Below, one piece after another: positions 58,735-64,000 of a DNA stretch of 64,000 bases; the stretch's first letter is position 1, and every line of letters begins with the position of its first letter. Source of the stretch: Paracoccaceae bacterium (lineage in GTDB: Bacteria; Pseudomonadota; Alphaproteobacteria; Rhodobacterales; Rhodobacteraceae); NCBI GenBank assembly GCA_024742705.1, contig JANSXZ010000007.1, positions 103,633-167,632 of the forward strand. Reading direction: 5' to 3'. The notes below the pieces were generated by a model, which was not told the origin of the DNA, ran no database searches, and saw nothing but the letters and a program-made list of their open reading frames with translations. A program made the translations under genes and the position numbers.

Positions 58735-59280
58735 CTACGTGGTCTGCCACCTATGATCTCCGGAACGACTGCTGGCAGGGCAACGAGCAGCGACCGTTCC
58801 AGGGATGCCTCCGCACTTGGAGCAGAACTGCCGGCTGGCACCGGTGCTCCATCTATGATCTCCGGTACGACTGCTGGCCGGACAGCGGGCTTCGCTGATA
58901 CCCGGCAGGCGCCCGCACTTCGTGCAAAATGAGTCGCCAGCTTCATCACTCCATCGGTGAGTGCCGGATCGGGTGCTAGCGGGACAGCGAGGTTCAACCG
59001 TGCCTGGCAGTCCGCCACACTTTGTGCAGAACTTGGTAACGTTCGATTCGAACCCTGTCCTCAGACTAGATAATCTCCGCACATCATTTTCGATTGAGGC
59101 AACTCGAACTTGTAGGCTGCCAATAGCATGTCCTTGCTGCTCGACAGCGCTCAATACCCGCATGATAATTTCGCGATCCGAAGCACCTTGAGAATCACGG
59201 ATTATCTTTGAAATCAGCACGCGAAAGCCCACGCCGACCACGCTTTCGAGAACTGTCGCCAATACCGCCTCTGCCGCCAT
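58735..59280 (-). CDS. Triple Cys3His-repeat protein (late-operon cargo)
   Basis: A 181-residue protein opposite to the tail genes. Residues 1-80 are helical with a likely hydrophobic/amphipathic first helix (LATVLESVVGVGFRVLISKI) and a coiled-coil segment. Three repeats of exactly 34 residues follow: Cys85-x2-Cys88, Cys99, His108; the same at 119/122/133/142 and 153/156/167/176. Each ends HRW. The spacing C-x2-C-x10-C-x8-H suggests three zinc sites. The codons are less GC-rich than in the tail genes. No family is recognised; membrane or cell-surface effect in lysogens is a guess. Confidence 0.78.
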   Translation of the reverse strand: MAAEAVLATVLESVVGVGFRVLISKIIRDSQGASDREIIMRVLSAVEQQGHAIGSLQVRVASIENDVRRLSSLRTGFESNVTKFCTKCGGLPGTVEPRCPASTRSGTHRWSDEAGDSFCTKCGRLPGISEARCPASSRTGDHRWSTGASRQFCSKCGGIPGTVAARCPASSRSGDHRWQTT

Positions 59281-59490
59281 GTGATTCTTTTCCTCAACGT
59301 TTGCTGGGATCTCCGAAAAGTAGGGTGCCCAATATTGGTCCGACCAAAGTAGCGCGTATTGACTGTTTGCGCCGTGGAATCACGGTGCTCGATTTGCGGT
59401 ACCAACTATCTCTCTAGATCAATAGCCTAGCTTCGCTAGAAGCTGGCGGCAAACCCCCAAGAAAGGTTTTGGGAGCTTCTTGTAATCGCC
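59281..59490 (-). promoter_or_regulatory. Promoter region of the repeat-protein gene
   Basis: A 210-base AT-richer gap. CCAATATTGG (59329-59338) is a perfect palindrome about 50 bases before the minus-strand start, a possible operator. CCCCAA/TTTTGGG near 59454-59481 could end transcripts or start the next plus-strand gene region. Confidence 0.4.
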
Positions 59491-59910
59491 ATGCCCAGCC
59501 ACCGCGAAACCATCCTCACCGCGCTGCACGCGCGGCTCTCGGCGTTGCCCGCCACCGCCCTGCGCGGCGAGGTTTTGCCCGAGCGTGTGCCCACCGCTGG
59601 CCTGCTGATCTTGCGCGATGGCGAACCGGGGGAGCCCGAGGTCACGATGTCGCCGCTGCGCTACCACTATCAGCACCGCGCCGAGATCGAGGCGGTCGTG
59701 CAAGGCCCGTCGCGTGACGCCACTTTCGACACACTGGCCGCCAGCATCGGTGCCGCGATTGTTGCCGACCGCACGTTGGGCGGCCTCTGCGACTGGGTCG
59801 AGGCCGAAGCGCCACGCCCCGTCGATCTGCCCGTCGAGGGCGCGGCCAGTCTGAAGGCTGCCGTGATCTCGGTGGTGCTGCATTATTCAACGGCCGACCC
59901 GCTGGCCTGA
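59491..59910 (+). CDS. Tail terminator-like protein
   Basis: A 139-residue protein: ETILTALHARLSALPATALR, then LILRDGEPGEPEVTMSPLRY, HQHRAEIEAVV-like strands and AAVISVVLHYSTADPLA at the end. The place directly before the tail tube and the mixed fold fit minor tail or terminator proteins such as lambda gpU. Databases sometimes call it an acyl-CoA transferase, which looks wrong here. Confidence 0.72.
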   Translation: MPSHRETILTALHARLSALPATALRGEVLPERVPTAGLLILRDGEPGEPEVTMSPLRYHYQHRAEIEAVVQGPSRDATFDTLAASIGAAIVADRTLGGLCDWVEAEAPRPVDLPVEGAASLKAAVISVVLHYSTADPLA

Positions 59911-59934
59911 TCCAGACAACCTGAGGAGAACACG

Positions 59935-60888
59935 ATGGCACGAGCCCAAGGGGCGCGGGCGCAGATGGCGCTTGCGTTTGAGACGACCTATGGAACGCCC
60001 CCCGTGGGCGGTTTCACGAAGATGCCCTTCGCCAGCACCTCGCTCGGCGCGGAGCAGCCACTGCTGAACTCCGAGCTGCTCGGCTACGGCCGCGATCCGC
60101 TGGCGCCGATCAAGGATGCGGTGACGGCGGACGGCGATGTCGTCGTACCCTTGGACGCCGAGGCCTTCGGCTTCTGGCTGAAGGCGGCGTTCGGCGCACC
60201 GACCACCAGCGGCACTGGCCCCTGGACGCACGAGTTCCAGTCGGGCGCCTGGACGCTGCCGAGCCTCTCCATCGAGACCGGCATGCCGGAGGTGCCCCGC
60301 TATGCGATGTACTCGGGCTGCGTGCTCGACCAGATCACCTGGCAGATGCAGCGGTCCGGCCTGCTGACGGCCACCGCCCGGCTGGTGGCGCAGGGCGAGA
60401 CGGTCGGGACCACGACCAGCGCGTTCGGCGCACCCGCCTCACCCCCCGCCGCGCTGGAACTGAAGCGGTTCGGTCATTTCAACGGCGCGATCACGCGGAA
60501 TGGTACGGCGCTCGGCAACGTGGTCTCGGCCGAGATCACCTATGGCAACAACCTCGACCGCATCGAGACGATCCGAAACGACGGCCGCATTGACGGCGCC
60601 GACCCAAGCATCGCGGCGCTGACCGGCCGGATCGAGGTCCGCTTCGCTGACAGCATACTGGTGACGCAGGCGATCAATGGCGAGGCCTGCGAGATGGAGT
60701 TCGCACACGTGCTGCCGTCCGGCGAGAGCTTCACCTTCACCGTGCACGCCGTCTACCTGCCGCGCCCGCGGATCGAGATCTCCGGGCCGCAGGGCGTCCA
60801 GGCGACCTTCGACTGGCAGGCTGCCCGCGACAGCGTCGTCGGCCGGATGTGCACGGCGACACTGATCAACGACATCGAGGTGTATTGA
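59935..60888 (+). CDS. Phage tail tube protein
   Basis: A 317-residue tube subunit. Recognisable are RAQMALAFETTYGTPPVGGF, FGFWLKAAFGAPTTSGTGPW and SAEITYGNNLDRIETIRNDG, then the C-terminal strand EISGPQGVQATFDWQAARD. This is the usual tail tube pattern in alphaproteobacterial siphoviruses. It is followed by the tail chaperone gene after two bases. Confidence 0.88.
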   Translation: MARAQGARAQMALAFETTYGTPPVGGFTKMPFASTSLGAEQPLLNSELLGYGRDPLAPIKDAVTADGDVVVPLDAEAFGFWLKAAFGAPTTSGTGPWTHEFQSGAWTLPSLSIETGMPEVPRYAMYSGCVLDQITWQMQRSGLLTATARLVAQGETVGTTTSAFGAPASPPAALELKRFGHFNGAITRNGTALGNVVSAEITYGNNLDRIETIRNDGRIDGADPSIAALTGRIEVRFADSILVTQAINGEACEMEFAHVLPSGESFTFTVHAVYLPRPRIEISGPQGVQATFDWQAARDSVVGRMCTATLINDIEVY

Positions 60889-60890
60889 CG

Positions 60891-61328
60891 ATGCTCACGC
60901 TCGACCTGACCAACGCCCCGCGCTGGCATGATCTTGCGCCCGGCGTCCGGGTGCAGCTGCGCCCTCTGACCACCGCACTAATGGTGGCGACCCGCAGCGA
61001 CCCGGCCGTCGAAGCCTGCCCTGAGGAGGCCTCCGACGAGGAACGTGCCGTCGCCTTTGCCAAGGCGCTGGCGCGGCGGGCGGTGCTCGCCTGGGAGGGC
61101 GTGGGCAATGCGGACAGTAACGCGATCGACCCGAGCCCGGAGGCCATCGACGCGCTCCTCGATGTCTGGCCGATCTTCGAGGCCTTCCAACTGACCTATG
61201 TCTCGAAGGGTCTGCTGCTGGAGCAGGAAAAAAACGCCTCCGCGCTCTCGCCGAATGGTCCTTCGGCGGGGGCGAGCGCTACTGTGAAGCCTGCCCGCAA
61301 ACCTGCCCGGACTGCCCGGCGCGGCTGA
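60891..61328 (+). CDS. Tail assembly chaperone, zero-frame product (gpG-like)
   Basis: A 145-residue zero-frame product: MLTLDLTNAPRWHDLAPGVR, ATRSDPAVEACPEEASDEER, then IDALLDVWPIFEAFQLTYVS up to EQEKN. After the slippery site at 61229-61235 the frame turns to low-complexity sequence (ASATVKPARKPARTARRG), which looks like the shadow of the other frame. gpG-type proteins coat the tape measure during tail assembly. Confidence 0.82.
   Translation: MLTLDLTNAPRWHDLAPGVRVQLRPLTTALMVATRSDPAVEACPEEASDEERAVAFAKALARRAVLAWEGVGNADSNAIDPSPEAIDALLDVWPIFEAFQLTYVSKGLLLEQEKNASALSPNGPSAGASATVKPARKPARTARRG
61229..61235 (+). promoter_or_regulatory. -1 ribosomal frameshift site (A AAA AAC)
   Basis: In the zero frame the codons are GAA AAA AAC, so the heptamer A AAA AAC fits X XXY YYZ. 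Slipping back one base leads straight into the open frame starting CGC CTC CGC at 61235, which encodes a Cys-rich domain. Confidence 0.85.
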
Positions 61329-61570
61329 ACCGGCCGCTCACCCATGAAGGTTGGCAGGTTTGGGACCTCGTCGGCCGCCTCGGCGGACAACTCCAGGTGT
61401 TGCCCGGAGCAGTGATAGGCTGGGACATGTCGGCGGCACTCGCCCTCGGCGACGCTCTCGGCGTGCCGCCGCTGGCTGCAGCCGAACTGCTGCCCGTCAT
61501 CGAGGCGGTGATGGTCGCCAAACTCAACGAACAGATCGCCGCCGTTGGCGGGGAACGGCTGAGTCCTTGA
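61235..61570 (+). CDS. Tail assembly chaperone, frameshifted extension (gpT-like domain)
   Basis: The -1 frame codes for 111 residues to TGA 61568-61570: RLRALAEWSFGGGERYCEAC, PQTCPDCPARLNRPL, WQVWDLVGRLGGQLQVLPGA, PVIEAVMVAKLNEQIAAVGG. The first possible ATG/GTG/TTG codon lies well after the conserved Cys block, so separate initiation would lose it. The fusion would be 226 residues. It matches the domain usually next to gpG in this phage group. Its last 47 bases overlap the vapC end on the other strand. Confidence 0.8.
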   Translation, partial: RLRALAEWSFGGGERYCEACPQTCPDCPARLNRPLTHEGWQVWDLVGRLGGQLQVLPGAVIGWDMSAALALGDALGVPPLAAAELLPVIEAVMVAKLNEQIAAVGGERLSP

Positions 61571-61940
61571 TCTTCTCGATCAGCGCAACGCCCGGCAGCC
61601 CCTCGAAATGCCCATCACAGGTGAGCACCGTCGCCCCGCGGGTGCGGGCCGTGGCGAATATGATCGCGTCGGCAGTGGCAAGCCTGTGCTCCCGGCAGGC
61701 TTCGGCGGCCGCGAGCGCGATCTCGGTATCGAGTGGCACGACATTGCAGACCTGCGTGAAGGCGATCACCTGGTCGGCCTTCTCTTCCCCGACCTCGCGG
61801 GTCAGCCACTTCGCGAGTTCGAGCTGGACCATGGTCGGCACGAGCCAATCGGCCTGCTCCGGCAGGTGCTCGGCCACGCGGTCGCCAGTCGCGGAGTCGA
61901 TGAGCCATTCGATCCAGGCCGAGGTGTCGACAAGGATCAT
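61524..61940 (-). CDS. vapC: VapC-like PIN-domain toxin
   Basis: A 138-residue PIN ribonuclease. Acidic residues are seen in MILVDTSAWIEWL, VQLELAKWL, and ATADAIIFATARTRGATVLT with CDGHFEGLPG at the end. VapC toxins cleave tRNA or rRNA. The ATG overlaps the antitoxin stop (ATGA). It lies on minus inside the tail module, so it is a cargo unit. Confidence 0.93.
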   Translation of the reverse strand: MILVDTSAWIEWLIDSATGDRVAEHLPEQADWLVPTMVQLELAKWLTREVGEEKADQVIAFTQVCNVVPLDTEIALAAAEACREHRLATADAIIFATARTRGATVLTCDGHFEGLPGVALIEKIKDSAVPRQRRRSVR

Positions 61941-62152
61941 CACACGCGGTCCGCGCGGTCTCGGTGGTCGTCTGGCTTCGCCCCTTTCGCCAGCCCCTTG
62001 AGCGCGTCCCTCTTCGGGATCGGCACCAGGAGCACGCCCGTTCCCTTCGGGATGAAGGCGAAGGTCAGCCCGGCCTCCCAATGCTGGGCAGCCCGGATCG
62101 CCTTGGGGATCGAGATCTGGAACTTCGAGGACAGCGTCGCGGTCTCGGCCAT
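61940..62152 (-). CDS. vapB: AbrB/SpoVT-type antitoxin VapB
   Basis: A 70-residue antitoxin with the swapped-hairpin AbrB fold: ATLSSKFQISIPKAIRAAQH and GLTFAFIPKGTGVLLVPI. It binds its own promoter and neutralises VapC. Its promoter must lie in 62153-62222, between it and the tape measure gene, with which it is divergent. Confidence 0.92.
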   Translation of the reverse strand: MAETATLSSKFQISIPKAIRAAQHWEAGLTFAFIPKGTGVLLVPIPKRDALKGLAKGAKPDDHRDRADRV

Positions 62153-62222
62153 GTTCGTACCCTCTGGTTATCGATGGATGAAACGTAAGACGCCAGCATG
62201 GCGAAAGCAAGGAAGCTGACCC

Positions 62223-64000
62223 ATGGCCGAGAAACGCGTCAGCGTCCGCCTTGCGGCGGTCGGAGGCCGTCAGGTACGCGCCGAACTCGAAGGCGTCGGT
62301 GAGGCCGGGTCGCGCGGCTTCGGTCGGCTGAGCCGCGAGATGGAGGCGGCCAATGCCCGGCTGGCGGCGTTCTCCCGCCGTGTCGCTGTGGCGGCTGCCG
62401 CCGCGGTCGCTGCTGCCACCGCCGCTGGCGTGGCGATGATCCGCTCCGGTCTGCAAACGGTCGATGCGCAGGCCAAGCTGGCTCAATCGCTCGGCACCAC
62501 CGTCGCCTCGATCCAGGCGCTCGAGCGCGCGGGCGAGCTGGCGGGCGTGTCGATGTCGGGCATCGAGCAGGCCACCAAGGACCTGACCCGCAGGCTCAGC
62601 CAGGCGGCCGCCGGGTCCGGCCCCGCTGCGGATGCGCTGAAGCGGCTGGAGTTGTCTGCCACAGATCTGCTGGCGCTGCCGCTCGACGCGCGCGTGGGGG
62701 CCATCAACGCCGCCATCGAGAGCTTTGTGCCCGCCGCCGAGCGCGCGGCCGTCGCGGGCCAACTCTTCGGCGAGGAAGGCTCCATCGCCATGTCGCGGAT
62801 CGACACCGCGACGCTGCGCCAGGCGACGGAGGATGTCCTCGCCTTCGGGGTCGTGGTCTCCGAGCAGGACGCCGACCAGATCGAGCGGACGAACGATGCG
62901 CTCTCCCGGCTCGGTCTGATCTGGCGCGGGCTGTCGAACCAGCTCGCCGTCGCTGCCGCGCCGGCGCTGGACGCCGTCGCCGAGGCCATGGCGGCGGTCG
63001 CCAGCCGCACCGGGCTACTGGGCCAGGCCATCGAGGGGCTCTTTGAACACATGGGCCGGCTCGTCACCTATGTCGGGACCGCCGCCGCACTTCTCGCCGG
63101 GCGGTGGGTGGCCGGCCTCGTGGCGGCGGCCGTTTCGGTGCAGGGTCTTGCCACGGCACTCGTCGTCCTGCGCGGTGCGCTGGTCCGGACGGGCTTCGGC
63201 GCGCTCGTGGTGGGGGCGGGGGAACTCGTCTACCGCTTCACGGAACTCGTGCGCGGCGCGGGCAGCTTCGGCGCGGCGCTGGAGCTTCTGGGCCGTCTCG
63301 CGCTGGCAGTCTGGGACGGGATCCGGACCTCCATGGGCGCGCTGGTGGACGGGTTCGGCGCGGTGACGGCCGACATCGAGGCGCTCTGGCTGCGGCTGAT
63401 GCAGCGCCTGGCCGAGGGCTGGGCGGGGTTCCTCGCCCGGATCGCGCCCGCGGCCGAGGCGTTGTCGGAGAGCCTGAACCTCGATCTCGGGGTGGACGCC
63501 ATGGGGGCGGCGGCCTGGGCCTCCTCCTTCGATGGGGCCATCGCGCGGGCCGAGGCGGAGGCGGATGCCATCCGCGCCCGGGCGGGCACGACGCTCTCCG
63601 GCGCTTTCGACGGGGTGGGTGCCGTCATGGCGGAACTCGCCGCGGTCAGCGCTGCCGCCGAGGCCGGCCGCACTGCGCTCGAGACCGCCGATCTGGCCGC
63701 TGGCAATCTGGCGACGACGCTGGCCGAGGAGGTCGGGGCCGCGGGGACGGCAGGTCTCGAGGAGACCGCGGCCGCGGCGAGCCGGGCGGGATCGGCGCTG
63801 AGTACGGCCGCCGATCAGGGCCGCGCGGCCTGGGAGGCGGCGCAGACCGCCCTCGAGGCGACGAAGGAGGTGGCCAAAGGCCTCGCGGAAGACATCACCG
63901 GGCCGATCAAGGAGGCGCTGAAGTCCGGGGAATGGAGCTGGCAGAGCTTTGCGGAGGCCATCGCCGGGATCGCGCGCAACCTCGCGAGCCGGCTCATCGA
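62223..64000 (+). CDS. Tail tape measure protein (3' end outside window)
   Basis: At least 592 residues, open to the window end. It starts MAEKRVSVRLAAVGGRQVRA and contains alanine-rich helices, hydrophobic stretches (LVVLRGALVRTGFGALVVGA) and repeated helical segments near AEAEADAIRARAGTTLSGAF. The N-terminal segment resembles phage tail length tape measure proteins (SLGTTVASIQALERAGELAG). It follows the vapBC insertion, and its length determines tail length. Confidence 0.92.
   Translation, partial: MAEKRVSVRLAAVGGRQVRAELEGVGEAGSRGFGRLSREMEAANARLAAFSRRVAVAAAAAVAAATAAGVAMIRSGLQTVDAQAKLAQSLGTTVASIQALERAGELAGVSMSGIEQATKDLTRRLSQAAAGSGPAADALKRLELSATDLLALPLDARVGAINAAIESFVPAAERAAVAGQLFGEEGSIAMSRIDTATLRQATEDVLAFGVVVSEQDADQIERTNDALSRLGLIWRGLSNQLAVAAAPALDAVAEAMAAVASRTGLLGQAIEGLFEHMGRLVTYVGTAAALLAGRWVAGLVAAAVSVQGLATALVVLRGALVRTGFGALVVGAGELVYRFTELVRGAGSFGAALELLGRLALAVWDGIRTSMGALVDGFGAVTADIEALWLRLMQRLAEGWAGFLARIAPAAEALSESLNLDLGVDAMGAAAWASSFDGAIARAEAEADAIRARAGTTLSGAFDGVGAVMAELAAVSAAAEAGRTALETADLAAGNLATTLAEEVGAAGTAGLEETAAAASRAGSALSTAADQGRAAWEAAQTALEATKEVAKGLAEDITGPIKEALKSGEWSWQSFAEAIAGIARNLASRLI

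Larger units (their letters stand above)
30853..64000 (+). mobile_element. Prophage (right end outside window)
   Basis: A continuous phage gene set: recombinase module, repressor, replication and recombination genes, terminase, capsid, tail and tape measure. The left edge lies near 30790-30850, just after the CHAT gene. I could not identify attachment sites. The order and families fit a siphovirus-like temperate phage of Rhodobacterales. Cargo on the opposite strand or of lower GC sits at 33688-35889, 47203-47775, 58735-59280 and 61524-62152. Confidence 0.85.

Noticed and set aside
61344..61570. Separate gene with its own start for the Cys-rich tail domain
   Set aside because: No ATG, GTG or TTG in that frame before the conserved Cys block; the slippery heptamer explains access.

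Overview
The window looks like the chromosome of a GC-rich alphaproteobacterium of the order Rhodobacterales (Roseobacter/Paracoccaceae group). This rests on the gene order, an IscR without its usual cluster cysteines, a bL21 ribosomal protein with a helix-hairpin-helix tail, the block rplU-rpmA-GNAT-obgE-proB-proA, and a recurrent intergenic repeat whose family resemblance I recall from this group. No database search was possible, so assignments below family level are from recognition only.

Region 1 (1-25234) is core chromosome. It starts with an Fe-S cluster assembly (SUF) operon: iscR (cut by the window edge), an IscS-type desulfurase, sufB, a small unknown gene, a YbjQ-family gene, sufC, sufD, two YIP1-like membrane proteins and sufS. 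Most junctions overlap by 1-4 bases. Then come trmJ, ctaA (heme A synthase), an M32 carboxypeptidase, gyrA (minus), usg, a radical SAM protein (minus), the glucose-6-phosphate operon zwf-pgl-pgi, rplU-rpmA, a GNAT acetyltransferase, obgE-proB, proA and tRNA-Ser(UGA).

Region 2 (25235-30790) is an accessory segment with visibly lower GC. It holds one large gene for a CHAT-domain (caspase-like) protein. An IS1595-type element (25786-27003) with 23-bp inverted ends and an exact 8-bp target duplication has split it after codon 31; removing the element and one duplication rejoins the frame.

Region 3 (about 30850 to beyond 64000) is a prophage whose right end is outside the window. Left to right: a serine-recombinase/DUF2924 integration module on minus; a low-GC gene with a PD-(D/E)XK nuclease signature (candidate defence cargo); a CI/LexA-like repressor facing an early operon; a replication and recombination block (RecA-like ATPase, SF2 helicase, Cas4/RecB-like nuclease with four cysteines, primase-helicase, RuvC-like resolvase) with an iteron-like region after the primase; a ParB-methyltransferase fusion; a small minus-strand cassette with a DUF3489 protein; then late genes for a siphovirus-like particle: terminase subunits, gpW, portal, fused prohead protease-capsid protein, DUF2190 cement, head-tail connectors, tail tube, tail assembly chaperones and an open-ended tape measure gene.

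Two minus-strand cargo units interrupt the late operon: a gene with three exact 34-residue Cys3His repeats (58735-59280) and a VapBC-type toxin-antitoxin pair (61524-62152). The tail chaperone pair carries a canonical A AAA AAC slippery heptamer leading into a -1 frame without its own early start codon, a strong case for programmed frameshifting. The best leads for undescribed biology are the IS-split CHAT protein, the 733-aa nuclease-like protein and the triple-repeat cargo protein.
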